NCBI RefSeq assembly: GCF_004769235.1
Contig: NZ_RQFG01000018.1
Span: 334,701 to 398,700 of the forward strand
Direction: 5' to 3'
DNA from: Leptospira kanakyensis
Lineage (GTDB): Bacteria; Spirochaetota; Leptospiria; Leptospirales; Leptospiraceae
Length of the DNA stretch: 64,000 bases
Shown in pieces: positions 1 through 9,934 of the stretch. Made by a program: the position numbers and the translations under genes. Positions within the stretch are counted from its first letter, which is position 1. Each line of letters starts with the position of its first letter. Below the pieces are notes generated by a model, which saw only the letters and a list, made by a program, of their open reading frames with translations, did not search any database and had not been told where the DNA came from.

Positions 1-966
1 GGTTCATTACAAACTTCTCAGTTTACGGTAAGCCCCGTTCAATATGTAATGTCTACCAAAAAGACGTATTACTTTAGTTTTGCGGATCATACCGAAGAAA
101 AGTATCCTTATCCCATTCTGGAAGATTTAGCTCCCTTGGGAGCAACAGGTTATTTTGCAGTACCGATTTTCCAGAAAGGAGTTAGTTTTGCTTTCTTAAG
201 TTTAGTCACTGATAAGGTTAGTGGCTGGTCAAAGGAAGAACTACATTTTTTACATCAGGTTCTTAAAACTATTTCTCTTCAGTGGATGAATTTCATCCAA
301 AATGAATTAACCGAATCACTCTTAAGTATTTATTTAGGAAAAAGAACAGGATCTACTGTTTATTCAGGTAAAGTTTATCTGGGAGAACTAGACAATATCA
401 AATCAGTGATTTGGTTTTCAGACATTCGTAATTACTCAGGAATGAGTGAAAAACTATCTCCTTCAGAAATTATACAATTGTTAAATGATTATTTTGGACA
501 AGCCATCCCACTGATTGAATCCCACGGGGGTGAGGTTTTAAAACTGCTTGGTGATGGAATTTTAGCAGTTTTCCCTTATACCGAATCCAATAAAACCTTT
601 GTAGGAAAAAAAGTGCTTCTCGCTGTAAGAAAGTTAGGTGAAAGTTTATTTTTGCATAACCAAACAAGAGAAATAGAAAATAAACTTCCGATCCACCATG
701 GAGTAGGTTTACATTCTGGTGAAATTCTTTATGGAAACATTGGTTCTTTGGAACGGTTGGATTTTACGGTCATTGGGGAAGCAGTCAACTTAACCAGTCG
801 CATTGCGGGTATGTGTGGGGAATTAGGAAAAGCTGTTTTGGCATCGGAAGAGTTGGCGCACCAAATCCCCATTCGGTGGGAGGAACTTGGGGAACACAAA
901 CTCAAAGGGATCAGTTCTCCACAAAAAATATTTGCGATTTCAGAACGAACGAAGCGGAAATGGTAA
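1..966 (+). CDS. Class III adenylate cyclase, 5'-truncated by window edge
   Basis: Probably makes cAMP as a soluble signalling enzyme. The frame is open from base 1 through the first ATG at base 49, so the true start most likely lies upstream and this is a 3' part of a longer gene. The first ~80 residues after base 49 look like the end of a GAF-type sensory domain. The cyclase domain follows, with both metal-binding aspartates (FSDIRNY; LLGDGILAVF), a lysine just before LLGDG and the Asp of LDFTVIG, which favour ATP over GTP, and the transition-state Asn/Arg of NLTSRI. All catalytic positions seem intact. The ligand of the sensory part is unknown. Confidence 0.88.
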   Translation, partial: GSLQTSQFTVSPVQYVMSTKKTYYFSFADHTEEKYPYPILEDLAPLGATGYFAVPIFQKGVSFAFLSLVTDKVSGWSKEELHFLHQVLKTISLQWMNFIQNELTESLLSIYLGKRTGSTVYSGKVYLGELDNIKSVIWFSDIRNYSGMSEKLSPSEIIQLLNDYFGQAIPLIESHGGEVLKLLGDGILAVFPYTESNKTFVGKKVLLAVRKLGESLFLHNQTREIENKLPIHHGVGLHSGEILYGNIGSLERLDFTVIGEAVNLTSRIAGMCGELGKAVLASEELAHQIPIRWEELGEHKLKGISSPQKIFAISERTKRKW

Positions 967-1023
967 GATAAGGTTTGGTCGTTCGTTTGTTTGTTTTAGA
1001 GGAATAAAAATTTCAGGGAAAAT

Positions 1024-1704
1024 ATGAAAAACATAGATAAAATCACTTCTGTTAATATTACGATAACGTTCATTCTCACTCTTTTGTTTGTTAATTTTGG
1101 AATTCTATATTTTTATATCGAACAAATCAATTTATACTCTTCTATGGAAACTGGAGCCCAAGTTTTAGAGTCAGACATAACAGCCGTTGAAAAATATATA
1201 ACAGCGCTCAGTTTAATTTATGTTGTGGGTTTTTTATTCACTGGTATGTTTTTTGTCTATTGGCTGACAAATGCCTATCTAAGAATCAAAACTATTTTCC
1301 CTAATCTTGTCGGAACAAATTTTCAAATTCTAATCGCATGGTTCATACCTATCATTGGTTTGTACAAACCATATGAAATTATGGACGATTTATATACTCA
1401 TGCTAAACAACTACTCGTGAAACATCTGAATGTAAAGAATTCCTTGTTAAACAAAGGAATTTTACATTTTTGGTGGTTTCTATGGATATTTGATAATATT
1501 TTGATTTTACTTGCTTCTAAGTTTGATAAAAAGGCGATTGATGTTGAAGAAATTATGTTTTCTACGAAATTTCATATAGTAGAAATTATTTTTTCCATTA
1601 TCTTGTGTTTAGTCACTGCCAAGATGTTGTTCAATTATTCGAGAGTAGAGTCTGAGGTAAATTCAATTGTTGACATTGAATATGATCAAAATTTTACAAA
1701 ATGA
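1024..1704 (+). CDS. DUF4328-type membrane protein
   Basis: A 226-residue integral membrane protein of unknown function. Hydrophobic segments lie at about residues 11-32, 62-83, 101-118, 147-166 and 185-205. The central WLTNAYLRI...P...WFIPIIGLYKPYEIM pattern (Trp-rich loop, then Phe-Ile-Pro and Lys-Pro before a basic amphipathic helix) is what characterises DUF4328 proteins. Its stop codon overlaps the start of the next gene by 4 bp (ATGA), so the two are probably translationally coupled. The family assignment rests on motif recall. Confidence 0.7.
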   Translation: MKNIDKITSVNITITFILTLLFVNFGILYFYIEQINLYSSMETGAQVLESDITAVEKYITALSLIYVVGFLFTGMFFVYWLTNAYLRIKTIFPNLVGTNFQILIAWFIPIIGLYKPYEIMDDLYTHAKQLLVKHLNVKNSLLNKGILHFWWFLWIFDNILILLASKFDKKAIDVEEIMFSTKFHIVEIIFSIILCLVTAKMLFNYSRVESEVNSIVDIEYDQNFTK

Positions 1705-2228
1705 AAATCAAACTGACTCCATTTACGGAAAGAGATATCGAAAGGATTCTATCTTGGACTAAAACTGCGGAGTTTTTGTTAATTTGGTCGGGCCCAGTCT
1801 ATAAGTTCAAAACTTTAAAAGAACAATTGAAATGTGATTTGGAATTTGCAGAAAAGAATCAGAAACGATTCAAAATGTTTTCTGTGATTGATTCAGAAAA
1901 TCTAACGCTGGTTGGTCATGCGCAAGTCACTATCGATTCACAAAATGATTCGGCCCATATATCTAGAATTCTTATTGGGGATGAATCAATGCGAGGCCAA
2001 GGCATTGGGTTACAAATCATAAAAAGTTTATTAGAAATTATCTTTCAAAAGCTCCAGTTACACCGTGCCACTTTGAACGTATATGATTTTAACCTCTCTG
2101 CAATCAAATGTTATGAATCGGCAGGATTTAAAGCGGAAGGCCATTTGAAAGAAAACAATAAATATTTAGATCGGTATTGGTCTACAATTCCTATGGCCAT
2201 TCTTAGATCAGAGTATTTGAAAGTATAG
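1701..2228 (+). CDS. GNAT family N-acetyltransferase
   Basis: Predicted to move an acetyl group from acetyl-CoA to an amine. The 175-residue protein has the GNAT order: an N-terminal strand-helix (LTPFTERDIERIL), the acetyl-CoA pyrophosphate loop at about residues 98-105 (MRGQGIGLQI, matching R/Q-x-x-G-x-G/A), and the C-terminal motif B (NLSAIKCYESAGFKAEG). It looks most like RimJ/RimL-type or small-molecule acetyltransferases; the substrate cannot be read from sequence. It starts inside the stop codon of the DUF4328 gene (ATGA overlap). Confidence 0.85.
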   Translation: MKIKLTPFTERDIERILSWTKTAEFLLIWSGPVYKFKTLKEQLKCDLEFAEKNQKRFKMFSVIDSENLTLVGHAQVTIDSQNDSAHISRILIGDESMRGQGIGLQIIKSLLEIIFQKLQLHRATLNVYDFNLSAIKCYESAGFKAEGHLKENNKYLDRYWSTIPMAILRSEYLKV

Positions 2229-2317
2229 AAAACATAATATCTGTTTCCCCCTTCGGTTCACCTGATGGAATTTTACCGAAGGTTGTTTGTGATTCAATTA
2301 AATGATCGATTGAATGA

Positions 2318-3157
2318 TTAACGTACGATTACCCACTTACCACCGATCCAACTTAAGTATAATGGAATGGCTGCTCCTTTTTTCGAAGTAATGATCGGAT
2401 CACCTTTTTGATTTGTTACACTTAAGATTTGGTTGTTACAGAGTAAAGTAAACTTAGGATTCTTTGTATCTAGTTTCCAACTGGAACCTATGGCTTTTGT
2501 CATTCCGGCAATGGATTTGATTTCGTCCGCTTCTACATACGGATAATAACGTACTTCAGATGTGTCTTGGGCTCGGAATTGGATCATCGAAAGTATTTTT
2601 TTGGTATCTTTGGTGTTTAGGGTTTTTGTGAGCTCATTTGCAAATGCAATGGCAGAGGATTCTTTTTCTTTGGTGGGAGTTATGGTTTCTGCTTGTTTCC
2701 ACAATTGACTTGGTGGAAGGAACGGTGGGTCAAATTCTAACTCAGTCCATTCACCTAATTTGACTTCGGCGGTTTTCGGCCATTGGAATTGTTTTAAGAG
2801 TTGGCCTTCATCGGGGAATTGTCCTTTTTGTCCTATGATTAGTTTCACTTCCGCTTCTTTTGATAGACCTCCGGTTTCTTTCTGTTTGCCTTTGCGTTCT
2901 GACAGTCGGATTTTGATTTTGTTTTTCCCAGGTAAAATCCAGTAGTTGATATCTGCCTGTCCTGAAGAATCTTCATTCGAATTCCCGCTACGAACTTCAT
3001 AACCATTGGCATCAATCTCTAAATTGACCGAATAGTTTTTATAAGTAATGATATAATAACCTTCTTTGGGAAGAGCCGGCGGTTCTGGTTTTTCTTCCGC
3101 TTGGATCTGGGAGAGAAATAAGGACATCACTATAAAAAGGAACAAGATTCTTTGCAT
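2318..3157 (-). CDS. Exported protein of unknown function
   Basis: A 279-residue protein with a clear signal peptide (residues 1-20, hydrophobic core LFLFIVMSLFLS, probable cleavage after IQA). The mature part starts with a Pro/Glu-rich stretch, then a predicted beta-rich domain that would be periplasmic or surface-exposed. I recognise no catalytic motif. Many beta strands and the absence of further membrane segments suggest a binding or structural role, which is inference only. It is transcribed alone, converging on the GNAT gene. Confidence 0.72.
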   Translation of the reverse strand: MQRILFLFIVMSLFLSQIQAEEKPEPPALPKEGYYIITYKNYSVNLEIDANGYEVRSGNSNEDSSGQADINYWILPGKNKIKIRLSERKGKQKETGGLSKEAEVKLIIGQKGQFPDEGQLLKQFQWPKTAEVKLGEWTELEFDPPFLPPSQLWKQAETITPTKEKESSAIAFANELTKTLNTKDTKKILSMIQFRAQDTSEVRYYPYVEADEIKSIAGMTKAIGSSWKLDTKNPKFTLLCNNQILSVTNQKGDPIITSKKGAAIPLYLSWIGGKWVIVR

Positions 3158-3290
3158 CTAGAGTTCTCCAATACCGAGGTAACGGAGGATATTAAATGGA
3201 GGAAATAAATTGTCGATGAGAAATTAATTTACCGAATGAATTTTAAAAAGAATTTTGTGAGTAAGATGCATTCCTAAATCCAGAGTAATG

Positions 3291-4043
3291 TTATAGAAAT
3301 TTTTTTCCATGGCGATCGAAAAAGAAATTTGTATTACAAGCCGAACAGTGCAGCCTTCCATATTTTTCAGTCGGGATTGGTTTACTACAAGAAGGACAAA
3401 GGACGGTTTTATTGATAAAAGTCGATAGACGAATATTATGTTCCAGTCGATCTAAAAATTTATATCGGATAAAGATTTGGGCGAGAATGATTCCCGCCAA
3501 AAAGGAGATTACTTGTCCGCCATAAACACTCCGCACTTGATTGTGTAATTCAACAATATAAAAATAGGACTGGATGAGAATCCAAACACTGAGACTGATA
3601 AAGATTGGTATATCTCGGAAGGTAGCTTTTTCGAATACCATCGTACTTTTTACATTAGGAAAAAAAACAAAATACATCCCGAGGATTCCTGATATGACCC
3701 CAGAAGTTCCGATCACTGGAATGATGGAGTTCACATGAAATAAAAAATAAGTTAGGTTGGCTAAGATCCCAAAAAAAAGAAAAAGAAGGAAAAAATAAAA
3801 ATGTCCTACTACATCTTCTATATTGTCAGCAAACATGTATAAGTAGATGGCATTGGTAAGCCACTCTACAAAAGAAGTATTAAAAAAGATAGAACCTACG
3901 ATACTAAAACCAAATGCTTTTTTTGGTGTGAACGCATAAGATTCCGGCTGATCAAAAAACAAAGTCAACATGGTGAGAAAAATAAACCCAAGGGTTAAGA
4001 TTGGTTTTTTGAAATTATGATTTGCTTTTTCGAATACAAACAT
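3291..4043 (-). CDS. Rhomboid-like membrane protein with C-terminal zinc ribbon, catalytic His missing
   Basis: This 250-residue polytopic protein has the rhomboid serine-protease layout: about six membrane helices and the Ser motif GTSG (Ser114) with Asn64 of the HxxxN motif. The position of the first motif His is Glu60, and the catalytic His of the last helix appears to be Gln177 (QVISFLAG in place of AHxxGxxxG). The Ser-His dyad is therefore broken, as in iRhom-type pseudoproteases. Residues 216-236 form a CxxC...CxxC zinc ribbon facing the cytoplasm. It lies 12 bp downstream of the Imm5-like gene on the same strand. A role in binding membrane substrates rather than cutting them is inferred. 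Confidence 0.78.
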   Translation of the reverse strand: MFVFEKANHNFKKPILTLGFIFLTMLTLFFDQPESYAFTPKKAFGFSIVGSIFFNTSFVEWLTNAIYLYMFADNIEDVVGHFYFFLLFLFFGILANLTYFLFHVNSIIPVIGTSGVISGILGMYFVFFPNVKSTMVFEKATFRDIPIFISLSVWILIQSYFYIVELHNQVRSVYGGQVISFLAGIILAQIFIRYKFLDRLEHNIRLSTFINKTVLCPSCSKPIPTEKYGRLHCSACNTNFFFDRHGKKFL

Positions 4044-4055
4044 TGTTAGTTGGTC

Positions 4056-4526
4056 TTAAGGCTCTGCCAATAATTGTAACAAACGATTGTATTGCCAATC
4101 CCTTTCTTTTTGGACAGAAAGTTCTGGATCCAGATTTTCGTTGGCCCTAAAGACTGCTTGCGCGGAATAATTGGCAGCACCTATCGCATGAGTTTTTACA
4201 TGGGCGGTGGCAACGGCTTGTCCGCAGGCTCGTGCTACAGATTTTGTTTCGTTATCAGCGCTGATCTTTCTTGCTGCAGCATGGGAATCCAATGCTGCTT
4301 TTCGTATGACTGCCATACTAAAATTTCCGGTTTTTATCCATTCTTTTAATGTATCCAGAGCGATTTGCGGACGGCTTTCCTCGTAGTCGAGGTTTTCAAG
4401 ATAGAAAAATATTCTTTCTACACAATCCAAGGCCCACTGAGCGGAAGTTTTGTGGTCGGTCCTTGCGAGTAAATCCATAATTCGATTGTCTTTAGTCGCA
4501 ATGCTAAATTTAGATTTTTTAGCCAT
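4056..4526 (-). CDS. Imm5-like putative immunity protein
   Basis: A 156-residue soluble, helix-rich protein. The C-terminal half is rich in Ala, His and Arg (SHAAARKI, ARACGQAVATAHVKTHAIGAANYS), a pattern I associate with the Imm5-like 'putative immunity protein' family. The ATG at 4526 is chosen because the longer open frame would run back into the symporter gene, and a GGGA element sits just upstream. No toxin gene is adjacent, so a real immunity role is unproven. It could be a stand-alone member of the family with another function. Confidence 0.62.
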   Translation of the reverse strand: MAKKSKFSIATKDNRIMDLLARTDHKTSAQWALDCVERIFFYLENLDYEESRPQIALDTLKEWIKTGNFSMAVIRKAALDSHAAARKISADNETKSVARACGQAVATAHVKTHAIGAANYSAQAVFRANENLDPELSVQKERDWQYNRLLQLLAEP

Positions 4527-4566
4527 GTTCCCATCGTATCCGATCGATCTGTCTTTTAAAGCAATT

Positions 4567-6432
4567 TTAAAACCAAAGGTAAAACAAAAATGTAAAACCC
4601 AGAAGGATTCCATACAACCATTCGTCTCGTTTTCGAAAGAGGTTCGCCACGGATTGGTTTGGTGATTTTATCCGGATTGTTATGAAAAAAGAATAAATTA
4701 CAAAAAGAAAAAATCCAGAGATGGATAAATATATTTTATATTCCGGTATTTGGATTCTGAAGGTAATGAGTGCAAAAAATAAAATCAAAAACAAAATCCA
4801 ACTTTTAGTATTTGGGTATTGGATGATCAGGGATATCCATTGTTTTAGTTTTGAAAGGGAACTTTCCTTTTCTTTCAAAACATCCGAATTTTTCCTTCGC
4901 CTGTTTTGAACCAGGGCTGTAAAAACAAGTAAAAGAATCGCAAAGTGAAAACTAAAAAAGACTCTATGTAGAAAATTAAGTTCATCACCAAATGTTTGTT
5001 TTATGAATTTTGGCGCGAGGTCGGTATAGATTAGTGGGGACAAAAAAGAAAAAATAGGAGTGAGTAGAATCGTAATACAAATCATTCGACTACTGATTTT
5101 TACATTCAAAATTCCAAATAAAAAAACAACAAGGAGGGCAGGCGTAAAATGAGAACTTTGGTTGGAAAGTTCAATAAAAAAGTTTTTCTTGGAATGGGGA
5201 TCTACAAAGAGAATGGCTAGGATTGTGACCAAAGCAGAAAAAACCAAAAGAAAGATCCGACCGGAATTCATTTCTTCGGTATCGGAAATTTTTTTGCCGA
5301 GTCTTTCCTGAAATGGTTTATAAAAATCAATCGTGAAGAGAGTGGCTGCAGAATGCAACATGGAGTCAATACTAGAAAAAATAGCTCCGAGGAGTCCCGC
5401 AAGGATCACTCCTATCAGTCCATACCCCAAAGGCACCACAAGCACGACTAACTTGGAAAAGGCTTCGTCTGGCGCGATATTGGAAGTTTCACCAAGAGAT
5501 GTCCAAATTTGATAAGCAGCCACACCGGTAAGGATAGAGAAAAAAGGAACAGTTAGTTTCAGAAGTCCACCCACTAGGATTCCAAGACGTGCTTCTCTTA
5601 AAGATTTGCCACCTAATGTGCGCTGTACGACATATTGGTTGGTATTCCAGTAAAATATATGTAATAAAAATAGTCCACCGAGAGCCCCGGTCCAAGGAAG
5701 GGTGGGGTGGTTCGGTGGAAGATATAAATTCATTTTACTCAGGCCATCCACTCGGCTTTCTTCTTTGGCAAGTAATTCAAAAATTCCTCCCACTTCCGGT
5801 CTGGTGATGGAGAGGTAAGCAAGGAGTAATCCGGAGGCTAAGATGAGAAAGGTTTGGATGACATCTGTGTAAACCACTGATTTTAGACCACCAAACCATG
5901 TGTAGATGGTAGATGTAAAGGCGATCCAAAGGACAAGTTCGGTATAAGTGATTTGGATCCCCGTATCTTTGATAAAAGGAAGAAAACTTCGGGCCCCAAT
6001 GTACAGGGCTCCCGTAAGTTGGATGGTGATTAAGATGAGGGAGATTGCCGAATAAATTCTTCCTGCTTCCGACCCAAATCGACTCTGTAAAAATTGGGAG
6101 AGGGTATAGAATTTTTTTCTTCGGAACAGAGGAAGGAAAACAAAAGCCAAAAGAACAATGGCCGGGATGGATCCAAATTCATAATGACTTTGTGCAAACC
6201 CGACGGAAAATCCAATGCCAAGCATTCCCACCAAATGGTTTGCCGAAATATTGGTTCCAAATAAGGATCCGGAAATCCCCCACCAAGGGAGGCTCCTTCC
6301 CCCAAGAAAATAATCAGAAGAAGAAGATTCTTTGCGGCCGGCGTACATGCCAACCCCCAGAACGAGAACGAAGGTGAGTCCAAAAAATAGAAGGTCGATG
6401 CTTGTTATCATAACAGATAATTGATTCGCCAT
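4567..6432 (-). CDS. Sodium:solute symporter (SSS family)
   Basis: Predicted Na+-coupled transporter in the inner membrane. The 621-residue protein has about 14 hydrophobic helices. The N-terminal signature is typical of SGLT-like members: SDYFLGGRSLPWWGISGSL and then NISANHLVGMLG around residues 39-70, where the Na+ and substrate sites lie. A second conserved block (FSSIDSMLHSAATLFTIDFY) is at about residues 355-375. The substrate cannot be told from sequence; sugars, amino acids and carboxylates are all known for the family. The gene precedes the Imm5-like gene on the same strand with a gap of about 40 bp, so they may share a transcript. Confidence 0.87.
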   Translation of the reverse strand: MANQLSVMITSIDLLFFGLTFVLVLGVGMYAGRKESSSSDYFLGGRSLPWWGISGSLFGTNISANHLVGMLGIGFSVGFAQSHYEFGSIPAIVLLAFVFLPLFRRKKFYTLSQFLQSRFGSEAGRIYSAISLILITIQLTGALYIGARSFLPFIKDTGIQITYTELVLWIAFTSTIYTWFGGLKSVVYTDVIQTFLILASGLLLAYLSITRPEVGGIFELLAKEESRVDGLSKMNLYLPPNHPTLPWTGALGGLFLLHIFYWNTNQYVVQRTLGGKSLREARLGILVGGLLKLTVPFFSILTGVAAYQIWTSLGETSNIAPDEAFSKLVVLVVPLGYGLIGVILAGLLGAIFSSIDSMLHSAATLFTIDFYKPFQERLGKKISDTEEMNSGRIFLLVFSALVTILAILFVDPHSKKNFFIELSNQSSHFTPALLVVFLFGILNVKISSRMICITILLTPIFSFLSPLIYTDLAPKFIKQTFGDELNFLHRVFFSFHFAILLLVFTALVQNRRRKNSDVLKEKESSLSKLKQWISLIIQYPNTKSWILFLILFFALITFRIQIPEYKIYLSISGFFLFVIYSFFITIRIKSPNQSVANLFRKRDEWLYGILLGFTFLFYLWF

Positions 6433-6521
6433 ATTAGATATTTTCTAAAATTATGGCAAGCGATAGATTTCCGGGAATTCTCTCTTGTCGTCTCTTGGTA
6501 TCTATTTTCCAGTAGGTAACA

Positions 6522-7685
6522 ATGAAACCGATTCCCAAATCACCGATCATTCGATCTGAAAATCCCGCCGTAGAAGTTGCATGGTTTTGTGACCTTTGTA
6601 ATGGAGATTATGAATATTTGGGAGTGCCTGATGGTTCCTTACGTTCTAGTTTCGAACATTGTTCGGATATCATTCGTTTGGCGGACGAACTCGGTTACCA
6701 AAACATTCTTTTGCCTTCTTCTTACCAAACAGGCCAAGATACTTTGACTTTTGCCGCCGCCGCATCCCAATTGACAAAACAAATTTCTCTCCTAACGGCG
6801 GTTCGTTGTGGCGAAATCCATCCACCCATGCTTGCACGGACATTATCCACTTTAGATCATATGTTAAAGGGAAGACTCAATATCAACATTATCTCATCGG
6901 ACCTTCCAGGAACACAAAGAGATTCAAAAGCAAGGTATGAGATTTCCAAAGAAGTCATACAGATTTTGCAACAAGGTTGGACAAGAGACCGAATCCAGTT
7001 TGAAGGAAAACACTATCAATTTGATCTCCCATCCGATCCTGTAAAATCTTACCAACAAAACGGTGGGCCTTTATTGTATTTTGGGGGAATTTCTCCCGAT
7101 GCACGGGCACTCTGTGCCGAATTTTGCGATGTTTTTTTGATGTGGCCTGAAACCGAAGAAAGATTGGCAGACACAATGAATGATTTGAGCATACGTGCTG
7201 CTAGTTTCGGAAGGAAAATCGATTTTGGGCTTCGTATCCACTTGATTGTTAGAGAAACAGAAAAAGAAGCGAAAGACGCCGCAAAACAATTGTTATCAAA
7301 AATTGACATAGAAAGAGCAAATGATATCAAACACCGTGCTTTGGATTCGAATTCCGCAGGAGTGCTTCGTCAAGATGAATTGCGAAAGTCTGCCGATGCC
7401 GATTTATTTATCGAACCCATGGTATGGTCAGGGATTGGTCTTGCTCGTTCTGGATGTGGTTCGGCCATTGTGGGAACTCCAGAACAAGTGTATGAAAAAA
7501 TCCAAAGATACATCCAAATGGGAATCCGTGCTTTTATCTTCTCTGGTTATCCTTTGATTGAAGAATCCAAACTATTTGCAAAATCAGTGCTTCCGAATTT
7601 ACAAACCATTAACTTTGCAGAAGCGCAAAATCGAAAACCTAAAGGGATCCCTGTGACACCACTCACAACAGGAGAAAGAAAATGA
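6522..7685 (+). CDS. LLM-class flavin-dependent monooxygenase (SsuD-like)
   Basis: Predicted luciferase-like monooxygenase using FMNH2 and O2. The 387-residue length and the motifs fit the alkanesulfonate monooxygenase branch: an N-terminal strand with WFCDLCNGD, the loop [32 protein letters not shown], and the conserved NIISSDLPG, with [10 protein letters not shown] near the C-terminus. SsuD itself desulfonates alkanesulfonates; whether this one does is not shown. No ssuABC transport or ssuE reductase gene is beside it. It overlaps the aldo/keto reductase by 4 bp (ATGA), so the two are likely co-translated and may act in one pathway. Confidence 0.85.
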   Translation: MKPIPKSPIIRSENPAVEVAWFCDLCNGDYEYLGVPDGSLRSSFEHCSDIIRLADELGYQNILLPSSYQTGQDTLTFAAAASQLTKQISLLTAVRCGEIHPPMLARTLSTLDHMLKGRLNINIISSDLPGTQRDSKARYEISKEVIQILQQGWTRDRIQFEGKHYQFDLPSDPVKSYQQNGGPLLYFGGISPDARALCAEFCDVFLMWPETEERLADTMNDLSIRAASFGRKIDFGLRIHLIVRETEKEAKDAAKQLLSKIDIERANDIKHRALDSNSAGVLRQDELRKSADADLFIEPMVWSGIGLARSGCGSAIVGTPEQVYEKIQRYIQMGIRAFIFSGYPLIEESKLFAKSVLPNLQTINFAEAQNRKPKGIPVTPLTTGERK

Positions 7686-8587
7686 AAGTTCCACAAATTG
7701 AATTTCCAAAACATAAGTTTTCTATCTCGAGATTAGTTTATGGAATTTGGAGGTTACATGAAGATAAAGAAGGTAACTCTCCCGAAAGAATCCTAAAAAA
7801 AATAGAAACCTGTCTGAGCCTTGGGATTGATACCTTTGATCATGCAGACATCTATGGTGATTTTGAAAATGAAGAACTGTTTGGTAACGCTTTAAGTAAA
7901 AATACTTCCATCAAATCAAAAATCAAAATCATTACCAAGTGTGGAATCCAAGTTCCGGGATCTAAATTTTCCACCAAACATTATAATACTTCCAAAGAAC
8001 ATATCCGATACTCCGTCGAACGTTCGTTACGGAAATTGCAAGTGGACCATTTGGATGTGGTTCTTATCCACAGACCTGATCCACTCATGGATCCTTATGA
8101 ACTAGCAGAAATATTTGAAACACTGATCAGGGAAGGAAAGGTAAACCATTTTGGAGTTTCCAATTTTACTCCTTCCCAATTCCAAATGTTACAAGCTGCT
8201 TACAAGAAACCTCTTTTTACAAACCAAGTAGAGTTCCATCCGTTTCACACAGAATCATTGTTTGATGGAACTTTTGACCAGGCCTTAGAACATAAAACCC
8301 ATCCGATGATTTGGTCACCCACAGGTGGGGGCCGGATCTTTTCACCAAAGTCGGAAAGGGAAGTGGCCACTGTGTCCAAATTAAAAGAAATTGCGAAAGA
8401 ACATGGATGTAGTGTTGACCAAGTCCTTTACTCTTGGTTTCTCAATCATCCTGCCGGACTTGTTCCCATTTTGGGAACGAATGATCCTGAACGAATCCAA
8501 TCGGCAGCCGAATGTTTTTCTTACCCTCTCACACGAGTGGAGTGGTTTTCGATTTTAGAAGCGGCTCGTGGGAAAGAAGTTGCGTGA
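7682..8587 (+). CDS. Aldo/keto reductase (YdhF-like)
   Basis: Predicted NADPH-dependent oxidoreductase with a TIM-barrel fold (301 residues). The full AKR catalytic tetrad is visible: Asp53 and Tyr58 (FDHADIYG), Lys86 (IITKCG) and His130 (VVLIHRP). The C-terminal cofactor loop is [14 protein letters not shown]. The sequence resembles the YdhF group of E. coli. Start is the ATG inside the stop of the LLM monooxygenase gene. The physiological carbonyl substrate is unknown; coupling to the monooxygenase hints that it may handle an aldehyde or ketone released by that enzyme, which is inference. Confidence 0.88.
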   Translation: MKVPQIEFPKHKFSISRLVYGIWRLHEDKEGNSPERILKKIETCLSLGIDTFDHADIYGDFENEELFGNALSKNTSIKSKIKIITKCGIQVPGSKFSTKHYNTSKEHIRYSVERSLRKLQVDHLDVVLIHRPDPLMDPYELAEIFETLIREGKVNHFGVSNFTPSQFQMLQAAYKKPLFTNQVEFHPFHTESLFDGTFDQALEHKTHPMIWSPTGGGRIFSPKSEREVATVSKLKEIAKEHGCSVDQVLYSWFLNHPAGLVPILGTNDPERIQSAAECFSYPLTRVEWFSILEAARGKEVA

Positions 8588-8767
8588 AGGACTTATGAAG
8601 AATGGGAATCGAATCAAACCACTCAAATGACAGGATTTCCTCTGTAAGAGATTGCACGAGTTGGGGAAGATATTGATCGTTATATTGAATAAAAATCCCA
8701 TATAGCGGATTTAGGTTCTAGCCTGCCTCAGGGATTTTGGTGGGATGGACAGAGAGAGGTGGTTTGT

Positions 8768-9862
8768 ATGCTTTCTGAATTGGCTCCCAACCATTATTTT
8801 TCCGGAATTTCTATGACTCGGGATTTAGCCGACGATTTACATTCTTTTCATTCTACCGAACCCACAGAAGAGATTTGGGAAAAAACAGTAGAGACCATCG
8901 CAAGAATTCCTGAGATCATTGCGGCTTGGATTTTGGAATACCTTCCGGAGTCGCAAAACTTTCATTTGTTGGCTCTCCATAGTCATTCTCCTTTCAAAAT
9001 TCCTAAAACGGTTTCTAAATACTCTCTTCCCTGCCATCATGTTGTAGATTCCAATATGATTTTTGAAATGAATTTGTTGGGAGAGGACGACTTTTTCCAA
9101 TCCTTCGGCGGATTCCAATCGGATAAAACCTCTTCGATGTATTTGGGATATCCCATTCGCTCTGATATTGGAACTGTGATCGGAGTGATCGGAATGGTTG
9201 TGGAAGATAAGTTCAAACATAAATTTAAAAATCTAAAACTCATTGATGTGATTGCAGACCAACTTAGCCAAGAATTGATTCGATTCAAAAATGAAAATCT
9301 AATCGCCGAAACATTAAACACAGCTTCGTTTGTGAAACATTCGCTTGCAGAATTGTTTCGGCTTCTTTCCACTAAATCAAATGACCTAACAGCGATTTGC
9401 CGAAATTATCTACAAACGGGAACCAAACTCTTTGGATTGCCACTGGGACTGATTGCTTCCAAAATTGGGGATGACTGGGAATACAGTTATGTAGAAGGGA
9501 ATGTGCACGGGATCTTTGAAGGACAGAGATTTTCTAAAGAAGAATCCAAATTTTCTACACCGACCTCGTCTAGTTCTGCTAAAATTTTAAATAAAATCTC
9601 TGATGTAACGGCTCATCGTGTGAGAGACCATTTGGTAGAACTAGGAGTTTCTTGCCTTATGGAATTTCCTCTCAAAGTACATAACCAAACCATCGGGGTA
9701 TTGGGTTTTTATGGATTTAAGGATCAAAAAATTGAATCAATTGAACTATCCCAAAGGGTTTTTGAACTAATGGGGATAGGACTCGCCAACACAATTGAAA
9801 AACATAATATTGATTTGTTATCGAAGATTGTTTTTTTGGAAAAGGAAAATCCAACAATATAG
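8768..9862 (+). CDS. Tandem GAF-domain protein
   Basis: A 364-residue soluble protein with two GAF-like regions, at about residues 20-170 and 200-350, and no attached output domain (no kinase, cyclase, GGDEF or HTH motif). The repeated small-molecule binding fold is suggested by YLGYPIRSDIGTVIGVIGMV and by CLMEFPLKVHNQTIGVLGFYG, which are the paired strands ending each GAF domain. The ATG at 8768 is preferred over the in-frame GTG at 8759 because a purine-rich GAGAGGTGG stretch lies at the right distance upstream. It may act as a sensor partner for another protein; no partner is evident nearby. Confidence 0.75.
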   Translation: MLSELAPNHYFSGISMTRDLADDLHSFHSTEPTEEIWEKTVETIARIPEIIAAWILEYLPESQNFHLLALHSHSPFKIPKTVSKYSLPCHHVVDSNMIFEMNLLGEDDFFQSFGGFQSDKTSSMYLGYPIRSDIGTVIGVIGMVVEDKFKHKFKNLKLIDVIADQLSQELIRFKNENLIAETLNTASFVKHSLAELFRLLSTKSNDLTAICRNYLQTGTKLFGLPLGLIASKIGDDWEYSYVEGNVHGIFEGQRFSKEESKFSTPTSSSSAKILNKISDVTAHRVRDHLVELGVSCLMEFPLKVHNQTIGVLGFYGFKDQKIESIELSQRVFELMGIGLANTIEKHNIDLLSKIVFLEKENPTI

Positions 9863-9934
9863 ATTTGGTTTTAAAACCCAGTTATGTTTTGGTAAAAGAC
9901 AATCAATCAAAAACTTAAGTATCATTCATTGCCA

